Part shown: positions 10,194 to 21,537 of the stretch, one piece after another
Layout: every line of letters begins with the position of its first letter
Position numbering within the stretch: the stretch's first letter is position 1
Source: Argyresthia goedartella
Taxonomy: Eukaryota > Arthropoda > Insecta > Lepidoptera > Argyresthiidae
Reading direction: 5' to 3'
NCBI GenBank assembly: GCA_949825045.1
Contig: OX463835.1
Span: 24,383,201-24,447,200 of the forward strand
DNA length: 64,000 bases
Position numbers and translations under genes: made by a program
The notes under the pieces: model-generated
Database searches by the model: none
What the model saw: the letters and a program-made list of their open reading frames with translations, nothing else
Told to the model about the DNA's origin: nothing

Positions 10194-13100
10194 TAGAATC
10201 TGTGAAAATTACAATTTTATTACTTGTGGTCGACTCAATGTAGTGTACTGTTTCTTTAATTGCTGTTAGTTCAACCCCCATTATCGGTATACATCGATCT
10301 TCAATTAGAAACTTCACCCCAAAATTCTCAGCTTCATCATAAAATGCGCAACTAGAGCCGTGTCTAGTTTTGGATCCGTCAGTATATATTTTAGAATGGT
10401 CTGAGTACTGCATGTTTATCATATCTTCGCTAAGTTGTTTAAGGTCATGAGTGGGTAGTTGAGCTTTAGGTTTAATAATAGTGTCCACTCTATGCAATAT
10501 GATTTTGTCCCAAGGGAGAGTCTTAATGTCGTGAGAAAGTAAGAATTGGGGTAAAATCTCAGATTTTGACACAATTAGGTTGGAGTACTTTCTGAAACTT
10601 TCAAGCAAAAGAGGAAGTTGGTTTTTACGCCAATAGCTAGCGCCTGTATTTAATGTGTTGTCAAAAACTTCTAACTGTTTTCTCAAGGGGTCGGATGCTC
10701 TGGAAGAGAGTTTCAGAAAGTATTTGTTACTTAAATAGATTCTTCTCAAATTTAAGGGTAAGATACAAAGTTCGCTTTCCATGGCAAAAATTGGGGTGTC
10801 TCGAATGAAACTTCCACAAAGGCGAAGACATTGGTTTTGGATGACGTCTAACCTTTGCAATAGTCTAGAGTTGGCGTTGCCATAAATAATGCATCCGTAA
10901 TCGAGTCTAGATCGTACCAGTGTTAAATACAGTCTTCTTAGGTGGATCGGATGAACACCCCACTTTGAACTGCTTAATGAGCTAAGGATATTACTGAACG
11001 CAATACATTTTTCGGCAGTTTCTAAAACATGGCGAGTCCAATTCAAGCGGCTATCCACCCAAACGCCTAAAAACTTTGTACAATGTATCACCTCAATTTC
11101 AATGTTTTTTATTCTTATATTTATATGAGGAACTTTGTATTTTCTAGTAAAAAGGCAAAGTTTAGTCTTTGAGAGCGATATTTCTAAACCAATTTCTTCT
11201 AACATAGTTATAAAACTGTTAAGACTTGATTGGATAGTGCTAACACAAAAATCAATATTTTGGTTAACACAATACAAAGCGAAGTCATCGGCATATTGAG
11301 ACACCTTAACTGACTTCATGAGTGTGTTGCATACATTTGTTGTGACTATATTAAATAATATAGGTGACATTGGGTCACCCTGAGCTATACCCTGTCTACT
11401 TATTCTTATTATTTCCCTCCCATCCCGAAGCCTGTATATCAAATATCTTTCTTTTAAAAATTCTCTTATATATCTACATAGAAACGGATCCACATCAAAA
11501 TCAAGTAAAGAGGTAATAAGAGGTTCAATTGCCACATTGTTATAAGCGTTACTTATGTCTGCGTAAGCGCATAAAAGGTATTTTTTGTTGATAAAAGTAG
11601 TTTCGGTGTCTACGATAAATCTACTAAGATTGTCCTGGCATGAAAGTCCACGACGGAAACCCAAAGTGCTATCATTAAATAATTTGTTGCTTTCGAAATG
11701 GTACTCAAGGCGACGAGTTATCATTAAGTTAAAGGTCTTACAAATACAGTTAATAAGTGAGATGGGACGATACTTAGAAGTATCTGAATTTCTTTTTGGA
11801 ATGGCAATCAGTTTGATCCTACGCCATTGTCCTGGTATCTCACCTTTTTTATAGATGAAGTTGAATATGTGTAACATATATTCTTTCGCATTATCGGGTA
11901 AATGGTTAATCATAGAGTAAGTAATGTTATCTAAACCAGCTGATGTGTCTGCTCTTTTAAGAATCAAGTTAAGTTCTGAAAGTGTGAAAGAGAGCGGACT
12001 GGAATCATTAGTATTAAACTCTAGGGGTTGGAAGTACACGCTATCAGGAGTGAGTTCTGTTACAAAGGAGAGTGCGGCGCTTTCCGGTAAGTATTCTTTA
12101 GGACTTCGGTAACCCTTAAGCCATCTGAGTTTCCTCCAGATCTCACGACTTGGCATATTGCAGTCTATGCTATCACAAAACTGTTGCCAGGAATTTCTTT
12201 TAGCAAGTTTTATTACTTTTCGAGCATAAACAACTTTTTCTCTGTACCTTAAGTAATTTTCAACCGTGCGTGATTGCCTGAATTTTTTAAGAGATAATCT
12301 TCTCTCTGCTACTGCCTTCGATAAATCAGGATTCCACCAAGGTTTAGGCTTGAATTTGTTAGGGTTATGACTTAATTTAGTACAAGGAATATATTTGTTA
12401 GTACTTTCTTCAATTATTTCTATGAGTTTATCGTAGCTACTCTGTACATTGTCTTCAAGGTGAAGTTCTCCACAAGCAGACTTAATGTGTTGTGTGTACT
12501 CTGCCCAGTTGGCCTTTTTGATGTTTCTTTTCGTTTCTTGGCAGTTTTGTGTGTTATCTAACGTTTTAATAGAAATAATAAGATGGTCGCTGCCAAAAGA
12601 TTCGTTAGTAACGTTCCAGTCAAAATCGAATGCAAGATCATCACTACAAAAGGAGATATCAGGTGATGTACATATTATATCACCATTGAGCTGGGCACAT
12701 CGGGTAAAATCTCCATTGTTAAGAAAGACGTAATTATGTTCTAAGATAGTATCTGATAAGAGTCTACCCCGTGTGTCAGTTGTATATGACCAAGCCGTGT
12801 GATGAGCGTTGAAGTCTCCGACGATTAGAGTTTTCTCAGAAAAGTGGCTGAAAAGTTCTTGGTAGTCTCTAACGCTTACTGCTATGTTTGAGGGAGAGTA
12901 GACACCTATGATGTGTTGGAGTTTAAAGCTATTAAGGACTTCAAGACATAGCATGTCAATATTATTATTATTATTTCTTGGAAGGGTTTTGAGTGTACAG
13001 TTTATAGATTGGTGAACCAGGATAGCTAAACCTCCGTATCCATCTGCTCGATCTTTTCTGAAGACAGAATAACCTGATAAATTAATAAGATTTTTGCATT

Positions 13101-13227
13101 CTAGCCAAGTTTCAGACAGAAGACATATATGAACTTTTTCATTATGTAAATATGAGTCCAACTCGCTTAATTTAGGTATTAGGCTTTGACAGTTCCATTG
13201 AATAATGTTAAACTTGAAATTTCTCAT
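10193..13227 (-). pseudogene. LINE C ORF2: endonuclease, RT and RNase H, truncated in RNase H
   Basis: I-type LINE protein. The start MRNFKFNIIQWNCQSL opens the endonuclease (LLSETWLECKNL, YGGLAILVHQS, LIVGDFNAHHTAW, GSDHLIISI). RT motifs: KPKPWWNPDL, SAGLDNITYSMI, KYRPISLINCICK, LGFRRGLSCQDNL, YADISNAYNNV, QGIAQGDPMSPILFNI and the active site SQYADDFALYC. RNase H begins with KIYTDGSKTRHGS and MGVELTAIKE and stops at VIFTDSKSS, where LINE B starts. RNase H together with the QGDPMSP form suggests the I/Nimb group. No stop interrupts about 1010 codons. A LINE that lacks its 3' end is unusual, because target-primed insertion normally loses the 5' end; deletion or rearrangement is likely. Confidence 0.9.
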
Positions 13228-13322
13228 GAGTGCAATAAAAAATATTAAAAAATATATATATATATATATAATTTTAAAAAAAGGAAATAAGGGGGGGGCT
13301 TGTCTACTTACCTAAAACTAAC
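13228..13322 (-). other. Inter-ORF spacer of LINE C with (TA)n and G-run
   Basis: Contains about nine TA dinucleotides at 13252-13270 and a run of eight G near 13291. No coding content. Confidence 0.7.
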
Positions 13323-14477
13323 TTACTTATTTGGTTGGTGGTTTTCTTTGCGAGATAGCACTTTGAGTTTACTTACGAGACGTGAGAGTCTGTTCTTAAC
13401 ACTGCGACATGGAATGTTAGGTATCAAGTCAGCGAACATTTCAATCAAAGCATCAATTTCTTTTGTATAACTGTAAGTGATGTCTGCTATGTTTTTAACT
13501 CCATAAGTATGTTTGAGGTATTCTTTAACTTCTTTTGTAGACAATGGGTAAGTTTTACGAGAGTTGGTTACATAGCTTTCCAAGAGGTCCCAATCGATTG
13601 AGTCCAGATCACTGTGAGGTGTTCTTTTAAGTTTCTTTCCACTCTTAGATTTGTAAACTTCATCTGAGCTAGACTGGGAGGAGCTCTCAAAGTCTTCGTC
13701 GATGTCCACGTTGCTGGGCGTGTTGTCTTTGGCTGTTTCGGACTCCATAAAGTCGGAAGTAGTCGTAGATTCAGTGGGTGGATGTGGGCGTTTGAAATTT
13801 TGTGTCTCCGTAGCCGTAGCATCCTGTGGTGTTTGGTCGTTGAAAGCATTCGTCTCGACGTAGTTGTTTGGGCATTTAGAAGCTACGTGACCGTCTTTTT
13901 TGCACACAAAACAAGTCATAGTATCCGATGAAAAGTAGATCCAGTAATTCGTTTCTTCAAAGTCGATAGAGATTTTTTCTGGAATTCGGGTGAAATCCTC
14001 AGGAGTCACGTAAACTTGTCGACGGAAGCTGAGAATGTGGTTGTAGCCCGTTTCATTGACACCAGCACGTAAAAAAGAGATAGGTGACATCGGCGTAATA
14101 TGCATATCGTGGAGTTTCTTTTCTATTTCGGTGTGCGGTATAATGGGGCACACATTAGATATAATTATGCGTTTGTTTCTACTGATCAACGGTCGAATGG
14201 GTAGTTTTTGGTTTAGTATTGTGACATATTTTTTGTTGTCAATTATGTCATCGGCGATTAACTTCGAGGAAACGTAGATACAAATTCTATTGTTTGATAT
14301 TCTGGACAAAAAGCGAATTTGGGATGGTTCGATTATTCTTCCTAAAGCTTGGGCATAATCTTTGATTTGCACATTTTCTAATGCGTCAATAATAATTGCC
14401 TGGTCTTTTTTAGGGAACATTGTGTTTTGTGTCACAGTAGCATAACTGGAGTTATTGGTTAACGTTTGGGAGTTCAT
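13323..14477 (-). CDS. LINE C ORF1: gag-like RNA-binding protein with CCHC knuckle
   Basis: 384 residues, starting MNSQTLTNNSSYATVTQN. The middle has an RRM-like fold typical of I-type ORF1 (RIIISNVCPIIPHTEIEKKL; SPISFLRAGVNETGYNHIL) and a zinc knuckle CFVCKKDGHVASKCP near residue 200. A Ser/Thr/Asp-rich linker (ESSSQSSSDEVYKSKSGKK) and a basic tail follow. It lies 95 bp upstream of ORF2 on the same strand. By family knowledge it coats the element RNA and acts as a nucleic-acid chaperone. Intact as read. Confidence 0.88.
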   Translation of the reverse strand: MNSQTLTNNSSYATVTQNTMFPKKDQAIIIDALENVQIKDYAQALGRIIEPSQIRFLSRISNNRICIYVSSKLIADDIIDNKKYVTILNQKLPIRPLISRNKRIIISNVCPIIPHTEIEKKLHDMHITPMSPISFLRAGVNETGYNHILSFRRQVYVTPEDFTRIPEKISIDFEETNYWIYFSSDTMTCFVCKKDGHVASKCPNNYVETNAFNDQTPQDATATETQNFKRPHPPTESTTTSDFMESETAKDNTPSNVDIDEDFESSSQSSSDEVYKSKSGKKLKRTPHSDLDSIDWDLLESYVTNSRKTYPLSTKEVKEYLKHTYGVKNIADITYSYTKEIDALIEMFADLIPNIPCRSVKNRLSRLVSKLKVLSRKENHQPNK

Positions 14478-14770
14478 TCTGTTCCTGTAGTCAGGAACGC
14501 TTCACAAGATTGCAATATTGCCACTTAATGTACTAACAAAAAGTACGATTCCATCATTGGACACTAAGAGGGTAGATATCACACTCGTGAAAAGATAAGC
14601 AAACGCAAACTCAGCAAAATAGATGATTTTATAATTATTTTCTAGTTCAGAGCTTGTTTACACAACATAACATTGACATTTTCTGGATAATGTATTTATA
14701 AGTTGCCACATTTTTCTCGGACTCCCCTTACAGTTTTGAAATGATTTATAGTAATAATACCGTATAGTAA
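14478..14770 (-). other. Presumed 5' UTR/promoter of LINE C
   Basis: Noncoding stretch upstream of the ORF1 ATG. It abuts LINE B copy 2 at 14771 head to head. I-type LINEs usually have an internal promoter here; no specific motif was recognised. Confidence 0.5.
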
Positions 14771-14940
14771 AACCGCCTCGAGAATCTCCTTCTTTCAATC
14801 AATTTTCTGTACGACAAACAATACGGGTTCCATCCTAAATCTAATGCTGTATCAGCAGCAATTGACCTAATAACAACAATCAAACTTAACATAGATAAAA
14901 AACACATAGCCCTAGGAATATTTATTGGTTTAAAGAAGGC
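14771..14940 (+). pseudogene. LINE B copy 2, 5' piece of RT
   Basis: Reads RLENLLLSINFLYDKQYG, then FHPKSNAVSAAIDL, KKHIALGIFIGLKKAF. It is truncated on the left at 14771 and interrupted on the right by LINE A copy 2. Coding resumes at about 18085 (FDTVS). Confidence 0.85.
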
Positions 14941-17900
14941 TTTTTTATTTATTTTATTTATTTATTTATTTATTCTAGGAGAACCAACAGCTAATACATC
15001 ACATGAAGAAAATTTAAATAGAAATATGAAGCCAATTACAGGAACTCACAAATAGATATCGCACAAAAAATAGATCAGTGATACGCACATTCAAATAACG
15101 GCGCGCACACACAGCAGATGTAGGTATATAAAAACTACGAGCATATAATTTATCTTACAAAGCCGAAATAAACAAACAACCTAAATACCTAATACATTAC
15201 ACTACAATAACACTACATAAACATGGTAAACATATGGTAAACAAATCGCTCAATCAAAAAATACACTACTTAAATTTCGCCTCACAGATGGAACTACACA
15301 ATTAAATATATCAATCTCAAGCTCTTTCGTCGCATTGTTCAAGTTTCGACTAGCACGGTTAAGGAAACTATTTCGTCTGTAGTTGGATGATATTCGCCTT
15401 AAAGAGATAGGGGGGAAGTGCCTTTTGGACCGAGAAGGGATAACAAATGACAGTTCTTGGAGCAGTTCTGGACAGTCAATGCCGCCGGTTGTGATTTTTA
15501 GCAAGAAAGTAGCGTCGGCTATTTCTCGGCGCCTATATAATGGGATCAGATGATGCTTCTTGCAAATATTAAGGTAATTTGATGAAGGATATTTAGATTT
15601 ATTAAACAAGTATTTAATAAAAAATTCTGAACACGTTCAATTCTATCTATATAAACATTGTAGTAAGGATTCCAAATTTGGGACGCATATTCAAGTTTGC
15701 TCCGAACCAAGGAGCAAAACAAAATTTTAAGTGTTTTGGCTTGAGTAAAATGAGCGGAACTCCGCATTATAAAACCTAATGTTTTCAGAGCACCGCGGAC
15801 AATAGTATCTATGTGGGTGTCAAATAAAAGTTTGGAGTCGTGTATTACCCCCAAGTCTCTAATACATTGGACTTTGTTCGGAGGTTGACCTTTAAGTTTG
15901 TAGGTAGTTGGAATTAAATTTCGTTTTCTAGAGAATGTCAGGAAAAAGCATTTCAACGGATTCAAATCTAATTTGTTATTCTGACAATACTCATCAAGTC
16001 GCTCGAGGTCTGACTGTATTAAAAGTGAGTCACTGCTCGACTTTACCTTCATATAAACCTTCATATCGTCAGCAAAACAAAGTAGTTTAGAATGTATAAA
16101 ACATTTACTAATATCGTTAATAAAAATATTGAAAAGCAATGGCCCAAGCAAAGAACCTTGGGGGACACCACTTGGAATAGTCACCCATCCCAAGATATAG
16201 TTATTGACTACAACAGCCTGAGATCTATTGTCAATGTAGGAAGAAAATCATCTGAGCAAATCACCACTGATTCCAATGCCATGTAACTTGGTTAATAAGA
16301 TGCCATGATCAATTCGATCGAAGGCCTTACTATAATCAGTATAAATTACATCAACCTGAAAGCCAGCGTCCATCACTTCAGTGACATACTCATTCAGGAG
16401 AACGAGATTAGATACAGTGGATCGGCGCTGTACAAAACCATGTTGGTTGGGACTAATAGAATTCTTTAAAGCGCAGTACACTTGATTGTACACAATTTTT
16501 TCCATGACTTTCGATAATATACATAATTTAGAAATTGGCCGATAATTTTTGATGTCTGTTTTTGGTCCTTTTTTATGTTCTGGCGTGATAAAAACAGATT
16601 TCCATAAAGGCGGAACAATACACTCGGAGAATGATCTTCTAAGTAATAATGAAATGGGAATCGCCAAACTTTCAGCACAATTGATTAAAAAATGAGCAGG
16701 TAGATCATCCGGGCCAGCTGATTTAGAGGGATCAAGTTTAAGTAGAAGATTTTTAACTAGGACAGGGGTCACTTCAATGTGTGACAAAAATGCTGTAGAA
16801 TTAACATCATCGCCAGTGATAGGATCTAGGGTTTAAGTGTTAGACGCTGAGAAGGATGATAGAAAATATTCTGAAAAAGCCTTACATATGTCCGTCCCAG
16901 TGTTAACCAAATTACCATCGTAACTTAGGCTGCTAGGTATGCCATAGGAGCCAGACCGCGATTTTATGAATGACCAAAAGTGCTTAGGATTTTTACATAT
17001 GTTGTTTTCGACACTACTAATATACGAATCAAAACATTGTTGCTCCAGTCTTCGCACTCTATCACGTAGTACAGTGAAGGTAACTAAGTCTGATTTATTT
17101 TTATATTTATTATATTTTCTTAAGTATTTGAATTTTTCTTTAATAGCGCACTTCAACGGGCGTGAGTACCATAGAGGATACGTATCAACTGTTATCTTTT
17201 TACTAGGAATAAATTTAAGCCTCAATTTCTCGTAAGTCTCATAAAAGAAGTCAAAGGATTTAAGTAATGACCGCGCACAAAACTCTTCTTCCCAGTTGAT
17301 GGAAAACAACTCACTATTAATAGACGTATAGTCACCCTTATTATAAAAGTATTTCAAACGAGTGTCTGGCCGCAAAATGTCTGTAACTGTGTTTGATGTC
17401 TATTACTAAAGCCTTATGGTACGGGTCTATTGGCACTAATGGGTTCAGGCATTCCCTTACAACTACTTCATCATTAGAAAAAACAAGATCCAACAACTTA
17501 TCATAATTATTTAGGACATTATTGTACTGGTATAAACTATGCATAAGCATATCATCGACTAAACTACATTCATGAATGAATGAATGAATGAATACTTTAT
17601 TGCACAAAACAAACATACAGAGATATACAAAGAAAGATATATGTACAAGAGGCGCGCTTATCTCTATAAAAGAGCAAACCAGCAAACCCAGATAGGAAAG
17701 GAAAGTGGATTGTGAGAGTAAAACCAATTCATCATTACTTACGTAATTAGACGGAACTAACGTAGAACCTCGGGGCGTCCATAAAATGTTGCTCATGTTG
17801 AAGTCACCGATTAATAAAAACTTATTATTACAATTACTTAAAACTATATCCACCAAACGACTTAAAAAATTAGATAACTGCTGCGAGAAAGAATTACCTT

Positions 17901-17998
17901 GGGATTGCTTACACAAGTATAAAACACAAATATGGACCTTAACGGGATTCTTACTAGGTATTCTTGATAGGTCCTCAGCCGAGGACCGGTAGGTCGGC
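14771..17998. repeat. Inverted repeat arm 2 (pairs with 1-3236)
   Basis: Reverse complement of arm 1, with LINE B then LINE A inside it. Protein-level differences from arm 1 are few (for example SAFITP against SVFITP, GSHG against GSYG, CPKLL against CPELL) plus indels. Confidence 0.92.
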
Positions 17999-18063
17999 TG
18001 CGGCGTCACCGCCAACTGCCTACGAGTAGCAATAAGCACGCCACCACCGCGGGTTTGTCCCGT
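14941..18063 (-). mobile_element. LINE A copy 2, inserted in LINE B
   Basis: Minus-strand copy: 3' tail (ATTT repeats) at 14941-14980, 5' end at about 18063 within the endonuclease (GQTRGGGVLIATRR). TTAAAGAAG occurs on both sides (14930-14938 and 18063-18071) as a probable target duplication in the LINE B codons for LKK. Confidence 0.88.
15250..18039 (-). pseudogene. LINE A copy 2 ORF2, several frame breaks
   Basis: Same protein as at 2-2761 but split into at least five frame pieces: 18039-17341 (endonuclease LLIGDFNMSN with the embedded tail), 17375-16833 (linker), 16787-16248 (YRPISKLCILSK, YTDYSKAFDRID), 16193-15546 (SGVPQGSLLGPLL, CFADDMKVY) and 15609-15250 (C-terminus ending RRNLSSVFFD). 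Breaks include a TAA after the LDP codons near 16832, a stop just after the SGDLLR codons near 16248 and a frameshift near 15600 in the run of A/T after VQNF. Not functional as it stands. Confidence 0.88.
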
Positions 18064-19185
18064 TAAAGAAGTTTTACCTTTTTACTTTTGATACCGTTAG
18101 TCACGATATACTTCTGCTTAAACTGGAAGGCATTGAGATTGAAGGCAGTGCTTTTGACATTTTTAAATCATACCTTAATGATCGAAGCCAGGTGGATAAA
18201 ATTAATGAGCACGAAAGCGAGCCTAGGACTGTCTCCTTCGGTGTGCCGCAAGGATCAGTCCTGGGACCGCTTCTGTTCCTTATTTACATAAATAGCATGA
18301 AAGATATTTGCTTAACAGGCGATATCACTCTCTACGCAGATGACACGTGCCTATTTTACTTCGGTAACGATGTCCACATGATAATAGACAGAGCTCAGCA
18401 AGATCTAGATACTCTACACCTGTAACTTACTCACAATTAATACGTCTAAAACTAAATACTTAATTTTTTCTGCTAAAAACAAACCAATACCAGTCTATAA
18501 ATCTCTTACCATAAACCAAGTAACAATAGATAAAACAAATGAAGAAAAATATTTAGGATTAATTATAGATAGTCAGGTAACATGGAAGCCTCACATCGAA
18601 AAAGTAAAAGGTAAATTAACGTCTCTATCGGGTGCCTTGCGTAGTATTTCACGTTGCCTACCAAAACGTGTCCGCTACACCATTTATAACTCACTAGTAA
18701 GACCCCATATAGAATACCTAATAGAGATATGGGGTGCAGCGGCGAAAACAAACCTGGTTCCACTGCAGATTGCACAAAATAAAGTCATTAAAACTCTCTT
18801 TGGCTACGATTTCTTAACAACTACGACTAAAATCTATACAGAAACAAAATTATTAAACATATCACAAACATACAAATATAACACATGCATACTTATACGA
18901 AAAATCCTTACAAAAGACATTCATACCCAAATTACTTTCACAAAAAAGATAGATCTACGAAAACGTTTGACTGGACAAGCAAATAACATTGTTATACTAC
19001 GCCACAGGACAAACTACGGTAAAAACAGCATAGTTGCAGATGGGGCGCGACTGTATAAAAAACTACCTAAAGCTATAAAAGAAGCGAGATCACTACCAAT
19101 TTATAAAAAACTTTTAAAAATATACATCTCAAAGTCACCACATTCTTAACATAAATAAATTATAGCCTCGCCAATTGTAGCCTCG
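18064..19185 (+). pseudogene. LINE B copy 2, RT palm to C-terminus
   Basis: After LINE A the frame resumes FDTVSHDILL, then EPRTVSFGVPQGSVLGPLL, the active site TLYADDTCLFYF and, after a frame break near 18424, LLTINTSKTKYLIF, YLGLIIDSQVTWKPHI and a C-terminus ending KIYISKSPHS at 19149. No RNase H. A short 3' UTR with AATAAATTATAG-type sequence follows to about 19185. A CR1/jockey-type RT is inferred from the YADDT and FGVPQGSVLGP motifs. Confidence 0.87.
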
Positions 19186-20268
19186 TTTTTCTGGGGGTAC
19201 TAGTTCCTGTCAGTAAAAGAAGAGATTCTGGTTCTCAAGTTTTATTTCCTGAACATTTGTTAAAGAAAACAAGGGGGGGGTTCTCTCTTAGTGGCCGTCC
19301 TATTTAAATAATACACGTCCTTAATTCTACACTTATCTCGACCCTTGTTTCTTCAGGTCTGCCCCCCCCCGCAGGGAAGATCAGCGTAACAGTAACAAGC
19401 AGGGCGTCACCAGCTACACTGGCAGTACAGGCGCCATGCGGGATCTTATGTACTGGAATTAGGAGAAAAATCTACTTAGCGACTGGCCCGAAGTTCACAA
19501 TGTACACCACGGGCCTTAATTAAGAGCTCCCCGACATAAATATTTACATTTTTCAAGGACTACCCTACTTTAATGTCTCGCGCGATGGAAGAAATCTATT
19601 TGTGTAATTATTTATTTGTGTTGTTTCTCAAGTAAGTGAATATTGTATTCTTTTTGAGAAAAAAATATCTTAAACCTTAAACCTTAATTTAGGTTGTATG
19701 TTGCTAGGTCGCCTATGCTGCAATTTACTGATTTTGCTGCTTCCACAAAGTCTATTACTTGCAGTGTATATAGATCATTATCCATTAAGTAAGATGGTGT
19801 TAAGCAGGGGTCGTGGTTGGAAGTGGTGATCTTTGTTGGTTGATTTGGGCAGGTTAGTATAGATTAAACTAGGTATGTACAGGTTCGTCATGAAGTTTTT
19901 ATAGTTTTTAGGACATGAGTTAGGCAAGGTGGGTTGAGTGTTTCCAGGTGGTGAGCTAGGAAGAATGTATGATTTGGGCTGTGTGTTTGTGTGTGTTTGT
20001 GATTGAGTTTCTTTTGTTATATTGTGTTTAGGGTTTTGAGTATCATGAGTATAAGATGTAAATGTAGTGTATAGTCTTAGTATAAAAGTATTTAGTGGTT
20101 GTATTATAACAAAAAATATAGTAAAAGTAAGCTTAATCAAGGTAGATTCGTTACTTAGAGAATATAAAATCGGTACACGAATTATAGAATCGTTACACAA
20201 AGATAGTCACTTTTCTTGCTGTAGAAGATTTTGAACCTGCGCTTAGTGTTGAATTTGTATGATTTTAT
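19186..20268. other. No recognisable gene; homopolymer runs
   Basis: Contains a G-run near 19272-19279 and a C-run near 19362-19370, which lie about 90 bp apart and could pair. A 140-codon minus-strand ORF at 19778-20200 is Thr/Pro/Asn-rich with no family signature and is not called. Confidence 0.6.
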
Positions 20269-21109
20269 ATACATAGGGTGTTCAGGTAACTAAGTCTATT
20301 TCTACGCTCTTGCGGTTTCTCATTGGGGGTTGCCATTAGGTCGATATTTATGTCTCACAGAATTATGATGTTTTTACACTCCCCAAGGGTTTAAAGGTAA
20401 GTGTCAAGGGAGTTAATAAAGTTGTCTGCATTTAAATGAGAAGGCGAGTGGTAGATACCTATTATGGTGTAATTAGAGGTTGTAATTTGAATGCCAGTGG
20501 CTTCCACAAGATGTAGCTCAACGATTTTAGTTTGGAAGCATTTTTTTTATGTAAGTTATTACCCCATCATTTTGATTTAGTTGTTCGAGACATAGTTATT
20601 TAAAACTGGAATTGGTTTATTCGTGTTTAGTCTACATTCAGTCAGTATAATAATATCGGTTTCATAAGGTAATTCTGAAAGTGTAATTTGGAGATTATCA
20701 AAATTTCTATAAATGCTCCTAATGTTTTGGGTAATGAATGTAAAATAATTTGAATTTTTTCGTCGCAAATTTGGTCGTCGCGCGAGCAAACAGTCTTTGT
20801 CAACAGCTCCGAACATTTTAATTATTTCTAAACGTTAAAACAGATGTTTACCGCGAAGTTTCTGGTGCCACGGTGAAAGTGTTGGGTGTACTCTTGGAAA
20901 AAGACGTTGTATAAAGTGAAACATTAGAACTCAACCAGTTAAACCCTAAAATCTAGTAATATTCACTGCAAACACGAGTGTCTGAGAAAAACGTGTAAGC
21001 GACGCGTTCTGCATGGCGCTTTCGACCTTTTCGCCACAACCTCACAAGACGAGTCCGAGCACAACTAGCTGACCGGTATCAAGCAACGCCGCAACTATTA
21101 CTACTGAAC
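20269..21109 (-). repeat. LINE E inverted 5' copy (pairs with 22558-23397)
   Basis: About 840 bp in reverse orientation to the LINE E 5' region, covering 5' UTR and endonuclease start. Both similarity edges are sharp: GTTCAG at the 5' side and CACCCTATGTAT at the 3' side. Confidence 0.9.
20577..20816 (-). pseudogene. LINE E ORF2 N-terminus, inverted copy
   Basis: 79 codons starting MFGAVDKDCLLARRPN, then FITQNIRSIYRNFDN and DIIILTECRLNTNK, the first strands of a LINE endonuclease. It differs from the plus-strand copy (22851-23090) at two residues (A/V, R/K) and ends at the same stop after NNYVSNN, so that stop predates the duplication. Confidence 0.85.
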
Positions 21110-21116
21110 AACTACT

Positions 21117-21146
21117 ACTACACCCAGATGACCATCTGGGTGTAGT
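21117..21146. repeat. 30-bp near-perfect palindrome at a junction
   Basis: Arms ACTACACCCAGATG and CATCTGGGTGTAGT (14 bp each) around a 2-base loop AC. It lies between the inverted LINE E copy and the LINE F fragment. Confidence 0.9.
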
Positions 21147-21177
21147 TTAGTCTGATTCATGTATCATGAATACATCT

Positions 21178-21480
21178 AGGACAAATAGTGATTGTCATTT
21201 TCAGACTTTTCTTCTAAAAATTCATGCTTGAGGTCATTGTGCACGTATATTGACATTCCTCCGCCAATTTTTGTTACTCTGAAGTTGTAATAGTTCGGGA
21301 TTTTTAATAGTTCTGCTTCGTCTTCACTTTTTATCCACGTTTCGACCAATACTATGACATGTATTTTATGTAGTGCTTCTAGGACACATATTAGCTCTTC
21401 AATTTTTCCAGGTTTGACTAGGCTTCGTACGTTGGCATAAAGTATCTTCAGTGATTTTTTGTTATAATGTATTTCAGAGT
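21178..21480 (-). pseudogene. LINE F ORF2 start: endonuclease fragment
   Basis: The minus strand reads LKILYANVRSLVKPGKIEEL, then VIVLVETWIKSEDEAELL and IGGGMSIYVHND, the N-terminal third of a LINE endonuclease (Asn and Glu active-site strands present). It stops near 21178, with no RT following. It lies directly downstream of the LINE F ORF1 on the same strand. Confidence 0.75.
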
Positions 21481-21537
21481 AGTTCTTGGCGATTTCGTAA
21501 GTAATGTCGCTCGTAGTGGTATGATCGGTGTTGGTTG

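Noticed and set aside
14774..19149. LINE B copies as a single twin-primed insertion
   Set aside because: Both copies carry LINE A at the same base, so copying happened after LINE A inserted.
19778..20200. 140-codon minus-strand ORF
   Set aside because: Low-complexity Thr/Pro/Asn composition and no motif; could be LINE spacer.
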